Source of the DNA: Aphis gossypii
Lineage: Eukaryota; Arthropoda; Insecta; Hemiptera; Aphididae
Direction: 5' to 3'
DNA: 64,000 nt
Assembly (NCBI RefSeq): GCF_020184175.1
Contig: NC_065532.1
Coordinates: 30,690,001-30,754,000, forward strand
Positions 11,956 to 23,893 of this stretch are shown here, piece after piece; the first letter of the stretch is position 1, and each line of letters begins with the position of its first letter. Both the position numbers and the translations under genes were made by a program. The notes below the pieces were generated by a model. It saw only the letters and a program-made list of their open reading frames with translations. It ran no database searches and was not told where the DNA came from.

Positions 11956-14025
11956 GTCTACCTATACAAATATCTTACAAATTACAATTTACGATGAACA
12001 TTTTTAAAATCTAAAACTAGTACTTACTTACTAGTAATATTTTCATTAAAGTAAAAAAAAAACGTTTTATGAGTATTTTTGGTGTTTTAGAGCGTAAAAA
12101 ATTAAAATATCACCAGTTATATAGATTGTATATCGCGCTTATATTATTTCAAAAAACTGTACATCTGAATATTATAATCTTGAACAATAGATAAAACGTT
12201 ATATAATAAGATCCTCTTTTGCACAACTGTTTTGAATTGAATAATATAATATAAGGTGTATAAATTAAAAAAAAATGTCTATTTAAGTATACGTAGTGAT
12301 ATAACAGAGGGTAGGCCAATTGACATATAATACCTATTATCTCGTGTAGTAGGGTAGTATTGTTTTTGAATTTATTGCCTAAATCTTTAATTCTTTTCGA
12401 TTTGATAAGTAAAACAAATTTTATTTAAATAACTTAAAATTATATAAATTATATCAATATGCGTACTTGACATAGGCATAGGCATAAAATGTATGTGGTG
12501 CGCTTCCCGCGGTGAATCCGCACGGTTCCACATTATACATTTTCCATTCACGCGATTTCGCTCAAAATGAATTTTGAACAAAATTGAAATGAACAAAAAA
12601 GCGATGTTACCGATTGTATTTTAAAAATAATTTTAGGTATTGAAAGGTTTTACTTCAAATTCAAGCATATCTGAATAGTTTACAATATACATTTTATCTT
12701 ATAAATTCGTTAGTTACCTGTTCAATCACTAATAAAAAGGTATATTATAAAAATGAATAATTTAGAAATTCAAATTCGTATTATTGATTATATTATTGGC
12801 TATAAACATAGATTTATCAGTGTTCAATGTTCACAAATGTAATACATTTTTAAAGTGGCGCTGTTCTGACAAAAATTGTACCTAGGATATTTTGTCAAAT
12901 TCAGATAAAAATTAGTTTAGGACTTAAAAGGTGTACATATCTACCAGCATTCCTAATAAAATAGAAAAATAAATACTCGGAAAAACTGTAAGTGACGAAC
13001 AGAATAACTAATTGATAAAAACCTATCAAAATCTATTGTTATTATTATCGGGCACATTAACTAAATCGTTTATTTTTATAACAATAAAACTTAATAAGAA
13101 TTAATACAATAATTGTATAATAATCTTTTTACCATATAGCAGCAATTTTTATGTGGAATTGTGTTACATTCTGGTCACATAAAAAATTCTTTTGTTTTAT
13201 GAACATTTGTGGAATTAGGTAAGTAATAACTAAATAAGTTAACGTGCGGAATCATGTGTCACCCGCCACCCGAACATGTAGATAAGTATTTGTGAAGGAG
13301 ATATGGAACATTTTACTGATAAATCAAATAAGATATTATGCATTTACTTTAGTATACTTACCTGCTAATAGAATTATTTGCACCTCCATTAAATTTGATT
13401 ATTATCATGTAAGTTGTTATAAGAATACAGTTGAATATAGAAATATAAAAAACTTATCTGTAAAGTAAGCTACACAATTAAAAAAATTAGAGTGCGTTTT
13501 TCTATAATTACTCAATAATTAAAAAGACTTACATAGCAATAACACTTAATAACTGATTTAATTTGCTAAATATATTGTAGTTATATATATATTATATACA
13601 TATAAGTATATAACCATGTAGGTCACGACACAATCTTATTTTAAGTCTCCTTAAGGAATTTCCAGGTATTGAGTCTGCGTATTTAGATTAGCAATTCGGG
13701 TGATTTTCTTGCCGCTAACGAAAATATTTACATATAAATAAGGATACTTATAGGACAGTTTTGATGTATAGGTTTGTGTAAAGTATTTGACACGTGCAAA
13801 AGGTCCTTAGTTATCAAGCGCAAGGTGATCGATTGGAACCTTTGTAATTTATTTAAATTTTATAATTTTGCCACAGATTGGATATAGTTATGCGAAGTTG
13901 TTTAAAAATGAGTAATTTAGTATTAAAATTAGCAATAATAAAGAGCAATAATGATTTCTTTCTGAAGTTTAAAGTGGTAGTTTTGATTTTAAAATATTAA
14001 TTCATTATTTAGCATGCAAGGCCAT
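11956..14025. other. AT-rich noncoding DNA with a possible repeat fragment
   Basis: At about 12050-12180 the words AAAATATCACCAGTTATATA resemble the module of repeat copy A (AAAATTTCACCAGTTATTTA), suggesting a short degenerate fragment. A GC-richer patch at 12495-12560 (GCGCTTCCCGCGGTGAATCC) carries no frame. On the minus strand CAG|GTAAGTAT (exon end 13362) is a textbook donor, but the sequence before it has stops in every frame. Confidence 0.4.
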
Positions 14026-14039
14026 AACCTAACCTAACC
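14026..14039 (-). repeat. Short interstitial TTAGG-type array
   Basis: AACCTAACCTAACC contains two complete CCTAA units plus partial ones, the complement of TTAGG. It is short and isolated. Confidence 0.6.
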
Positions 14040-14689
14040 ATGGTATGTATAAAAAAATTAACTTAGTTTTAATACTTAACACTTCATGTCAGTATTTATT
14101 AATAAGAATTATTATTAAATTATTTCTTTTAAATAATAATAATAATAATCTTTATTTTACGAATTAATAATACCTACCCAATTATTAAAAAAAATAATAA
14201 TGATATCAATCTATGTAACATTACCTATTCAATTCATTTTAATTATAATCATTAGTTAATTTAAGATCTAGTTAAAAAAAATAAATTTTAAAATTTTAAA
14301 ACTTTAAACTGTATGCGCCTAATAGATAAATTTGTTTAATTTAAGCCATAATATTTCATAAATCTAAAAAAAAAATATATCATGAGTCAATGAAGGATTA
14401 TGCGAGTATCGATTACATGTTAATAGTTAAAGGCACATCGAGTTGATAAAAAAAACTAAAAAGTCATGATAGGACTCAAATTTTCTATTATAAGATTTTC
14501 CGTACTTTTTTTTATTCGTACTCAAAAGGTATACGGTATAGCAAAACCGCTAAAATTTTACATTTACAACGGAAAGACTCGGTGATTGTGTCACTATTAT
14601 TATAAAAAAATTTTTTAATGAATCCGATAATTAGAAGTTGAACAAAAATGTTTTATATCGATTAATAGCCCGTTAAACAAACATACCTC
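14040..14689. other. AT-rich noncoding DNA
   Basis: An (AAT)n stretch lies near 14135-14152. No gene or repeat was recognised. Confidence 0.5.
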
Positions 14690-14765
14690 AGTTTTAGGAG
14701 GCGTGGTCTATTTAACTAACGTGTGACGTCACGATGCCGTACGCCCGTGCGTCCACTAAATTATC
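14690..14765. promoter_or_regulatory. GC-richer patch with a palindromic CRE motif
   Basis: The patch holds GGAGGCGTGGTC and a perfect TGACGTCA (14724-14731), the consensus cAMP-response element bound by CREB/ATF bZIP dimers. CCGTACGCCCGTGCGTCC follows. No TATA box or donor site is placed to make a promoter. The site could equally lie in an unrecognised repeat. Confidence 0.3.
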
Positions 14766-16544
14766 ATAATAGCGCGTATGTGATATATTGTTGCTGTAAC
14801 AAAATAACTTGGTTCATGTAAAATCGAATAGTTGGATAAAATTCTATTGAAAGTATTATACAATCAGCAGAAAGTAAATACTGATGTCAATGTCTTATAT
14901 GTACAATGTATATTTAGTATTTTTTATAAGAAAGTATTTGTTTTAAATTAATATGCGAATAAAACCATAACGATATGACGTGTCAGTGAATGTTATGTCA
15001 AAGATTGAAAGATACATCTACAAATTTACCAAAAATTAACATTTTTTCTGTAACACAATACATAAAAAAATATCGTTTGCTTTAACGATCCTAAAATTAG
15101 ACGATCAAAAGCTCAAATGTGTGTATTAGCATTTTTTGTTTTCCTACATCTAACTGATCAAATTATACTCATAACACACATTTCCTAAATATAAATATTG
15201 AAAGTGTATTGTATGTTTATATACATTTGTATAAAGTATATTTTAATGTAGTAAAAACGCAATCGTTTTTAATAATATAATATAGATAAAAATAAATTAT
15301 AAATACAATGTATATTATATATTTATATAGATTAATTAATATAGTTCAATTGTTATATTGTACAACTAAAAATTAACTAATTATTTTCTACATATATTTT
15401 TCATTGGATCATCGAAAGTAAATTATGGAGATTAAGCCCTCAGATAAAAAGGGAAGAAACTGTATGTAATGTAAAAGATCAAATTTATCCTAAACATAGA
15501 ACTAAAAATAAAAATTATCATGTTTCTTAAACAATAAATTAAAAGAAAAATAAATAGTTAGAATCATAATATTTTAATACATTTTAGATTTTAATAGAAT
15601 AATTTTTTTTTAATTAAATAATTTTCTATATCTGCAGTGCACATGAAAGTGAACTCTAAGGAATGTTTTATCGAAATATAATAAATTATATCCAATATTA
15701 AATTATATAGAATTATCAGTTTCGACAATGGGTTGTCACTTATTATTAAATAAAATGAATTAAAATAGCCAAAATCGTAATTTTATTTACATAGATTTTG
15801 AAACATCTCGATCGATCGTTTAATATTATATGCATATGCAGTTCGCCAGTGCACGACTACACGAGTAAAATAAGTTTATTGCAAATTATATTGGTCGAAA
15901 GAATAAAATAAAACATAGATTTTTAATAACTTCAAAACTATTCACTTACAAGAATTTTGTGTAACAAAAATTAGTTGTAGCCTTGCAGTTGATGTGCGAA
16001 AAAAAACAGGAAAAAATATATACAGAATCGGTAGTTAATAAATATTTTGTTATGTATTCGAATATTTTTGTGTTATACATTTTTGGATTAATCTAGCCAA
16101 TCTCCAAGTACCCTTTAAAAAAATATTATATTTAATTTGTCTTCCAATACCCGGATAATGCAATACAAACAAATATCGCATGCCATCGAGAACTAAGTAA
16201 ATTGGGTCATCGTTAATAATTTGTGTACATTTTGTGAGTGGAAAATTGAGTACCGAGGAAAAAAGAAGTTTATAAGTTGGGTTGAATTTCGTTTCTCCCA
16301 TCGATTATTATAACATATTCATTATTCACATTATATACTATCATATCATTATTATTGTATTTATATCTTCATCATATAATCAATTGGAAAGTACGCGAAA
16401 CAGTATAATTTTGTTTATAGTTAATTTTGATTTTGATTATTTACCAATAATAATAAAAATTGATATTTTAGTTGATTATTTATAATGTAATTATAAATTA
16501 TTATGCCCTATCATTGATTTGATAATTAGATATTAAAAAAAAGA
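14766..16544. other. AT-rich noncoding DNA
   Basis: No supported gene. Two frames of 83 and 67 codons (16050-16301 minus, 16282-16485 plus) overlap head to head in AT-rich sequence, and neither shows a domain. Confidence 0.5.
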
Positions 16545-16715
16545 ATCTGTAATCTATTTTTTCTTAGCACTCGATTTACCTACTACCTACACTGCTACAC
16601 TACCTAATAACCAAACCCATTTTACCCGGGACACAATTAACCGAGAAAAGGTCATTCGGGGATTCGATTTACAAATCCCGTTTCCAAATCTACCGACCGC
16701 TCAACTAACCGCCTG
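16545..16715 (-). mobile_element. tRNA-derived SINE-like element (candidate)
   Basis: On the minus strand, TAGTTGAGCGG (16707 to 16697) fits a polymerase III A box. AATCGAATCC (16669 to 16660) fits a B box about 38 bases later. Between them TCGGTAGATTTGGAAACGGG looks like a D-arm and anticodon region. A roughly 100-base body follows, with CGGTTAATTGTGTCCCGGGT, ending in an A-rich stretch (AAGAAAAAATAG, about 16553-16564). The A-B spacing is shorter than in a tRNA and no acceptor stem forms, so a SINE is more likely than a tRNA gene. No target-site duplication was found. Confidence 0.45.
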
Positions 16716-16742
16716 GAAATAATTTCGGACGCAGGTACTTAC

Positions 16743-17035
16743 CACTATGACCCGTCATTTACGGCTAGGCGAGGCGGACACTTTGATATTATTATTATTT
16801 CGTCATTCGGTCTTACGATTTGCGTCAATCTGCCGCTGTGCGATTGTCGCCACAGTCCGCTCTGGCGGTGGTGTGCCGTGTTATTGCATTCGCTCGACGG
16901 TCTAGCCGTTCGTCGAATAATAACGCTAGTCTGCGACAGAAGGCGCCAGCTATTCCGACGTGTCGGACGACGACCGCGACGACGGTTATGAATAATATCA
17001 TTATTATTATCGTGTACGTGTATAGATAGCAAACT
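16743..17035 (-). promoter_or_regulatory. CpG-rich candidate first exon, minus strand
   Basis: The block is rich in CG dinucleotides (GACGACGACCGCGACGACGG). At its low end it has a strong minus-strand donor, ATAGTG|GTAAGTACC, with exon end 16743. A 95-codon minus frame (17032 to 16745) stops just before the donor. Arg- and Ser-rich low-complexity sequence dominates it, so I read it as 5' UTR or a chance frame, not a coding exon. The SINE-like element lies immediately inside the implied intron. Together with the plus-strand block next to it, this looks like one side of a divergent promoter. Confidence 0.35.
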
Positions 17036-17373
17036 TCTCGTCGAAAGTAGTGAGAGAGAGATACCTAATTAATAATATCGCTATTCGTTTTCAAACCATA
17101 TTTTATAAATGAACGACAAATTATACATATTATACGCACTATATAAAGACTACACGATAATAATATGATTGTGTACGGCGTACGCATATTGTAATAATTT
17201 GTCTGTTTTATTTAAGATTCCAATCGGCTGTCAATTACTGTGAACACGCCGTTGACGTGCTCACGAGTGGCGAGAGATACCGAAACCACTGCAGAGCCAG
17301 GCGTCCTCTTGTCTAATAATTTCCCGAACGTTGTGCGTGAATGTCATACACGTGTATATACTGCTACCGTAGC
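17036..17373 (+). promoter_or_regulatory. CpG-rich candidate first exon, plus strand
   Basis: From about 17220 the sequence is GC-rich (GAACACGCCGTTGACGTGC). It ends at a good plus-strand donor, CGTAGC|GTAAGTACT, with exon end 17373. A frame without a Met codon stays open from about 17215 to the donor (about 53 codons). It has no recognisable domain, so it may be untranslated. Its neighbour on the minus strand points away from it, with about 200 AT-rich bases between them that could hold both start sites. Confidence 0.35.
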
Positions 17374-18498
17374 GTAAGTACTAAAGAAGATAAATGCGGC
17401 AAAGTGACGATGAAAATATTATGTACTAGAAAACATATTATCTACTTGATGATTAATATTATATTATATGACAGGTCAGATGTGGCGTATAGGCCGTAGG
17501 CGTGAGGCGTTGTCGTGTGTTTTTTGTGATCGTTTTCGTGATGGTTTCACGTGTAAATATTTCAAACGCCAAATAGTGTTATATAGGTAATAGGGTAGTG
17601 TACAATGAAAATTATTTGACTTACTAAATAATATTTAGGTACCGACTATTTATAATCCTACTAATCCTAGTGTCATCCACGTTAATTAATACATAATAAA
17701 TTTACGTTTTTTTCTGTTCACTGCCTAGTAAAATGGTTTTTTTTTTTTTTGAACTCCAATTGAATGTAAAAAATGTATGAACAATGATTTATTGTGAATA
17801 CTGGCATAATACTTTGCAATGGATACTTAGTATCTATATCTTAGCTAGTTCTATGTAGGTATTTTTACAAACTAAATCGGTAGACCGATTAATATTATGA
17901 TTTTCTTAGTATAGGCACTAATATTCTTCACTTTGAAATTATATTCAATATTTTGGTTGGTTTGTACCAACAGGTTAGGTTTACACTTCAACTTAATTGC
18001 ACGCGTTATATAACTGTAGTATTTAATCAACATTAATCTATAAGCTAATAATATTCGTAGGTAATCAGTTATTAGTTATTATAGCATTGGCTATAATTTT
18101 TATTATGTACAACAATTGAAAACTTAATATTATAATAAATTATTGATATTGAATTATTTACAGCAGTTGTAAAAAATTAAGCACGTTTTAATTTTTTTTT
18201 ACATATACATTCATTTATTTTTTAATGAAAAGAATCATAATAGGTACATTTTATGTTAGGTTTATTTTGAATAGAATTCTTAATAAACAAGCACTTACGT
18301 TGTGTTTTCTCCCATGAAACTCATTTAATAACTTTGAAAAATAAAGAGTTTAAATTGTTAGAGTATTAATTTTATAATTAACATCCTAATAAAACAATTA
18401 CAAACACGTTTCTAAAAACACTCATGGAACGATAAACATACAAATAAGCTTTAAGTATTACCTGTAGGCTGTAGTATAGTCGTTTTAATTATTAATTT
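17374..18498. other. AT-rich noncoding DNA
   Basis: A CG-containing stretch at about 17470-17560 (GGCGTATAGGCCGTAGGCGT) continues the preceding island. A poly(T) run lies near 17739-17750. No gene is recognised. Confidence 0.45.
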
Positions 18499-18556
18499 AG
18501 ATTCTGAGCGGAATAAAGATGCTAATGGTTTAACTATGATGAGTGTATTTTGAATT
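18499..18556 (+). repeat. Dispersed repeat, 5'-end fragment (copy D)
   Basis: AGATTCTGAGCGGAATAAAG, then TGATGAGTGTATTTT, matches the first ~55 bases of copies A and C. The similarity stops after that, so only the 5' tip is present. Confidence 0.6.
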
Positions 18557-19480
18557 TAGGCTTTAAGTTATTGCTGCAAAATATATTGATTTCACGAAAC
18601 ACGGCTATATACCTACTTAATTAATTATAAAATTGTTATGTATTATGTATAAATTACTTTTGGAAATTCGATAAATTGTGTAATATTGGATTTAAAAACT
18701 TCGAAATAGTGTAATATAATATCTATTTTGTATTATAATACCGATTGTCATATTGGTCTTATTCAAACCAATCTAAAATATTTTAAATATTTTAGTAATC
18801 TTGATATCGTATGCTTTACAATGAAATTATTATTTATAAAAACATAGATATTTAGAGCGCGATTATATTGAAAGATATAATATGTATTTAATATCTATCT
18901 ACTTATACTTTATGTAGACAAACTTTATTAAATATAAGGCATATTATTTTTATATTTATATGTCGATGACTTGCATTTTTTTTTTGTATATACAATTTAA
19001 GCTGTAGTAAGAGGTATTATTATTTTAATATATATTATATACTCGCATGTTCTATATTATACTATTTTAACTTATATATTTTAATATTAGCTAATATTTA
19101 TAGAGTACGAGTAATACCGCTTGGTTTATATTAAAATATAAGAGTTTATATTCAACGTGATATTAATATATAGTAATAAATGTTATTGCACAAGATTAAA
19201 ATATATTTAAATAAAATAAACCAACTGACTTTTTAAATTTCATTTTTAACTTGTTTTGTAGGTATATAAAATTGAAATTTGTGTACTTCATAGATACCAT
19301 CATCTATTATTGCATTTCTGTTCCTATAGAATAAAATGAATATTTGGTACCTAACCTAATCTTTAGTAGGTTTCATATACCAATACATGTTTTATCAAAA
19401 TAATAATAATAGATAATCAATAAAGCTATAGAACCGATGGTGTATTTAACACAAAGCAAATTATTAATCATCTTCACTTT
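18557..19480. other. AT-rich noncoding DNA
   Basis: Nothing recognised beyond long A/T tracts. Confidence 0.55.
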
Positions 19481-19930
19481 TCAAAAACACACGAACCGAA
19501 ACGTTGCAGTCAAACGTTCTTTGTAATATTATCTTTTACACACGAACGACGGAAAAACTCAAGAGTATGTGCGTCTCGGTCTCCACGGTAAATACTATTG
19601 TAAATATATAATATACACACGTCCCGGAGGAAATAACTAAAAGAGTGTAAATCGTAATCCCCAAACACTGCGAACCACACATACAACACACACACGTACA
19701 CAAGAGCAGCTGTTTGGAGTTTTCGTTAAAAACGTTTGTTTCTTGTGTGATGTATGCTGTCCTGAATGGTTGTATATGATAACTGGGTAGTGCGCGAAGA
19801 GTGACAACCGAGTGAAAACCACCAGTGGGCATTTGGTGTGTGTGTGCGTGTTGAAGACTTTAATATTATATCATGAAGGTACTAACGACGACGACGACGT
19901 TAACATACTCGCTCGTCTACTGTCGTGTAA
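19481..19930. other. CpG- and CA-rich island
   Basis: The block is richer in C and CG (CACACGAACCGAAACG, CGAACGACGG) and includes a CA-rich run near 19675-19700 and (ACG)n at 19885-19899. Three overlapping minus-strand frames (61-98 codons) run through it, but their translations are Cys/Val/Leu-rich without a domain. No strong donor or TATA box was found. It may be a regulatory or untranslated exon region. Confidence 0.3.
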
Positions 19931-20936
19931 TGTACGGAATATCAAATGCCACTATAATACTTATTAAACTGGCAAGCCAACGGTTTTAATTAGATAAATA
20001 TGATAAATGAGATTATTTATAATAATACGTTATAACAATGCTCGTTTTCCAATTTAATTGCTGTTAAAAAAAAAAAAAAACGTGAAGCGCTTATCTGTAT
20101 AACAGTTATGAGTACTTATGACATATCGCGAATTAATGTTTTGTATCGTATCTACATTATACGGAGTTAATTTATTTTAAAACGTTCAAGTCGATGGGTC
20201 TAAGCACTCTAAGCACACTATCGGAAAGCGCGTGTTATAAATATTAATAATTTTTTTTATATAATATTTTTTATATTATAGGAGCCCTGTCACTATATAA
20301 TGAAACCGAACTGGCAAATTTTTCCAACGATGTACCTACATAAAAATAAATGCAATGTTTAATAATTTAAAGTAGTTTTCATCAATTAGTAAATTAATTT
20401 ATTGTATTTTTGGAAAGAAGACTTTAATAATTATTAATTATGCATATTTACATAATAATAAGTTATTCGTATAACTTTATGCTAATATTTATAAATGTAT
20501 TATTTAATAATGTATATAGTACCTATTACCTAGATACTTCTTAACTATGAGGTATTGAGGTCATTATTTTTTGCTTATGAATAATATATATTATAGGTAT
20601 ATAAATAATAACATTAATAGCATGCTTCAGTCTTATTTATAATCAATAATAAAAATAGGTAATATAAATGTCGAGCATTTGACCACCAAAAAAAGTATGT
20701 AGAAACAAGTAACAACATTATAATAAAATTATCTTATATTCTTATTTAATCAATAAATCAAATCTTAAACAATTGAGTACTAATAATTTAAATACAACTA
20801 GCTATGAACAAAAATGGGTAACATATTATTTTATTACAATTTACAATCCATTATTTAACATAATTTGCATTCGAGATCATATATTTAATACTGTTAATAG
20901 CCCGATTGCTAATAGGTATCCAATAATCATATATTT
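19931..20936. other. AT-rich noncoding DNA
   Basis: There is a 15-base poly(A) at 20066-20080. A 62-codon frame at 20773-20961 ends in the (AT)n array and is a chance frame. Confidence 0.55.
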
Positions 20937-21017
20937 ATATATATATATATATATATATTGAAACTATTATATTATACATATACATGTGTGTATGTGTGTG
21001 TGTGTGTGTGTGTGTGT
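20937..21017. repeat. Compound microsatellite (AT)n ... (TG)n
   Basis: An uninterrupted AT run at 20937-20959 is followed after about 25 bases by a TG run at 20985-21017 with one TA interruption. Confidence 0.95.
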
Positions 21018-21989
21018 TATAAAATATATTCAAATAAAAAAATATTTTAGATAAATCAATTGATCATCTCAAAACTCTTAAACATATTTTATACCTAAAA
21101 TAATTATATGTGATTTATTTTTATTTTATATTATTAATTAATTTAAATTAATTAGTCATATTACTAACACAAGTGCAGTTTTTTTTAAATCCATTGACCT
21201 ACGATACCGTATATGTTTCGATAATTAAACAAAATTTAAATTAAAGCAGTATAACATTGTGGTATAAAATTGACATCTGCCTAGAAACAGTCGAATCGAA
21301 TAGGTCAATTAATACATATAATATCATCGTGCTACAATAATATGATGCGTAAACTGTGAAGCATTAATAAATGTCGTGGCACGAAAATATTTTTTCTCTC
21401 TGTGAACACATATTATGAATATATGATGTACGTGACAATGCGATAAGTCTATAGAAAAATAACTCATGATTCTGAGTTATGAGTTTATGACTAACAATCA
21501 GTCATAATTTATTGACGGTTTTCAATAATTGAATTATTATAGATACCTATACTATTTTGTTAAATTGAATTTACTATATACACAATACACTTATATATGA
21601 TATGCATATAATATGCTGCATTATTAACTATAAATTACTAACTCGATTTGAAATATTTCTCAGCAACAAATATTTAAAATAATAATTAAATACAACAATT
21701 ACGTTTAATTAATTGTATATTTGAAGCAAAAAATTTGACCTTCTATAATTTGTCAGTAAATTATTTAATGATACATATAACGATTATAGCGTAGGTACAT
21801 CAAACATTGATACCATGTATAGAAAAAAAGAATTTTTTTAACTTAACTAAATTCATAACCGTTATAATATAAAATAAAACAAATGCAGATTTGTCTAACA
21901 TTTAGTATAATAAAATAATCGCCCTCCACGCAAATATCTTCAGTAAGAATTTATTTTTTACCCAATTTTTTTTTTGGTATCGTTCAATA
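21018..21989. other. AT-rich noncoding DNA
   Basis: No gene or repeat recognised. Confidence 0.55.
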
Positions 21990-22240
21990 GAGTCGTAAAG
22001 TGGATCTGGGCTCAGTGTACGCCCCGGACTTGTATCATTAAAAACGACTACGCCCTCGGACCGACCCGAATACTGTCAACTTAAGTTCTGCACTCGGTAA
22101 ATTTAAAATAATTGGATCCCTTGAAAAAGAAAAAAAATAAACACATCATGTCGACGGTATATTTTGGGAAATTAGTCCTGTACACACCAGAACCGTCTGC
22201 TGCTGCCTGCGATGTGTGTGCGTGATTTTATTCAATTAAA
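21990..22240. other. GC-richer patch with a direct repeat
   Basis: TACGCCCCGGAC (22018-22029) and TACGCCCTCGGAC (22049-22061) are near-identical direct repeats 31 bases apart. A second GC patch lies at 22185-22226 (CCGTCTGCTGCTGCCTGCG). No frame or splice site supports an exon. Confidence 0.4.
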
Positions 22241-22924
22241 TATTCTCCAAACGCCCAATTTATAAAAGACAAAAAATACTTGATGTATTATTAGTCGATG
22301 CTCGATTAACTAAAAGGAATGTAACAATTTTTAATTTATAAAAATATTTTTAAGAAAAAATTTAAAATCTTCTAAGATTACAACTAAAAACAATATTTTG
22401 TATATCTACTCTTGATACATTATAAATCTACTAATCGCTTTGGTTGTAGGTACTTCATACGATGTACGTCGTACGAGTATTATTATGTACAATTATTTCG
22501 TTACAGCTTGTTGAATTTCTTTGAGTTATAAATTAAACGTATGTAAATTATTTTTTTTCTCCGTTTATTCGGGTTCATCACTAATGGACGTGGGTATTTG
22601 TAAGGAAGAAAAATAAACACCGAATATCTCTTTATTTGTCTAGATGTTATTGTACGGTCTTACAGCTGCTGAATAAATTAGACCACTTGTATAGTTGTAT
22701 CTACCCGACTACCCTTAAAGACGTGGGGGTCGTATACTGTGTAGTGCAGTTCATTTCATATACACATTTATATACTACTACTTGGAATTGCCTACAGCTG
22801 TATACTACTCTTGTATTTATAATTTACATAGACGTTTTTTACGGTCACATATTTTATAGTCTGAGAGGAGCGATAAATATTGATTTTAAAGTAATAATGT
22901 ATTTTTTTTTTTTGTAGGTAACAT
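22241..22924. other. AT-rich noncoding DNA
   Basis: A 93-codon plus frame (22636-22917) is Tyr/Val/Leu-rich with no domain and no Kozak or splice context. I treat it as a chance frame. Confidence 0.45.
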
Positions 22925-23893
22925 GATAAGGTCTCGATAAAATGCTTCGATTTTTAACTTTGAAAGTGATTTTGAATAGCAAATTTAATCTAGTTTGTAC
23001 TCTGAACAAGTCAAAATTAAAAATTATTAATATTTTGTTTTATAATCTGGTAAAACAAACAAAAGATTAAGTAAAACCTGTCGTTTGTACACTAAACCAG
23101 ATTTTGACGAAATTGATTTTTAATTTTTTTTTATATAATAACTATGGAAACTTGACATTTTTAATAAGCATTTATATTATCATTTTCTACATATAAATAG
23201 TACAATTTACGAAATATTTTGACATTTTTTAACTATTTATTGATATTTCATTATTATTATGTTTTCGATTTATATACATATATATATATAAATATCATGT
23301 CATTAAAAATTTTATGAATATGTAAAAAATATTGAAAATTTAATACAAGATTCTACATAAATAATATCATATCGAAACCATAAAATCTAAAAAATATATA
23401 GAGGCATTTATTTTTTTTATTGACATTTTAAGTTGAAATTTAGATTTAGATTATTTTATTGTAATTTTAAAACATTTTTTGTGAAAACTTCAAACGCTAA
23501 CGAGACTATTATATTATTATGAATTTTACTATACCTAGTGAGATTTTTTATTTATTTTAAGATTATATCTATTTATATAATATTATGAATCTATTTTTGC
23601 TGTTTTTTTGGTATTTATAGAAAGATAAAATTTAATTAATTTAATTTTGATTTATCTACATACATTTTTATAATATGGTATAAATGTACATTATTATAAT
23701 AATTTAATACTTTATTGTCCGAAAAAAAAACATATCACGAAATATATTTAGTAAGACCGCTTCTCCTTGGAACTGATTTACACCACGATTGCAGGAACCA
23801 ATGATCTAAATCATTGAATTCTAATTTAACTCACTCATAATAGTGACCTACTCGACACGAAATATACAGCAGAGGGATACCTACCTTTTTTTT
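22925..23893 (+). repeat. Dispersed repeat, copy B (5' tip missing)
   Basis: The 5' part aligns with copy C: TAGTTTGTACTCTGAAC here against AAAGTTTGTACTTTGGAG there. The middle holds the TTTTTTAACTATTTATTGATATT form of the module. The 3' end, TAATAGTGACCTACTCGACA through CAGCAGAGGGATACCTACCT, matches the end of copy A. Only one module is evident, so copy A has one more. A poly(T) follows the end. Non-coding; class unknown. Confidence 0.7.

Noticed and set aside
13356..13480. Textbook minus-strand donor CAG|GTAAGTAT, with an acceptor-like TTTACAG upstream
   Set aside because: The implied ~95-base exon has stops in all three frames and no GC shift; such a donor is expected by chance about once in both strands of 64 kb.
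16745..17032. 95-codon minus frame and 69-codon plus frame in the CpG block
   Set aside because: Both translations are Arg/Ser/Thr-rich or poly-Ile low complexity on opposite strands of the same DNA; better explained by CG-rich untranslated sequence.
19510..19832. Three overlapping minus frames rich in Cys and Val
   Set aside because: No domain, no start context, and composition follows CA/TG-rich DNA.
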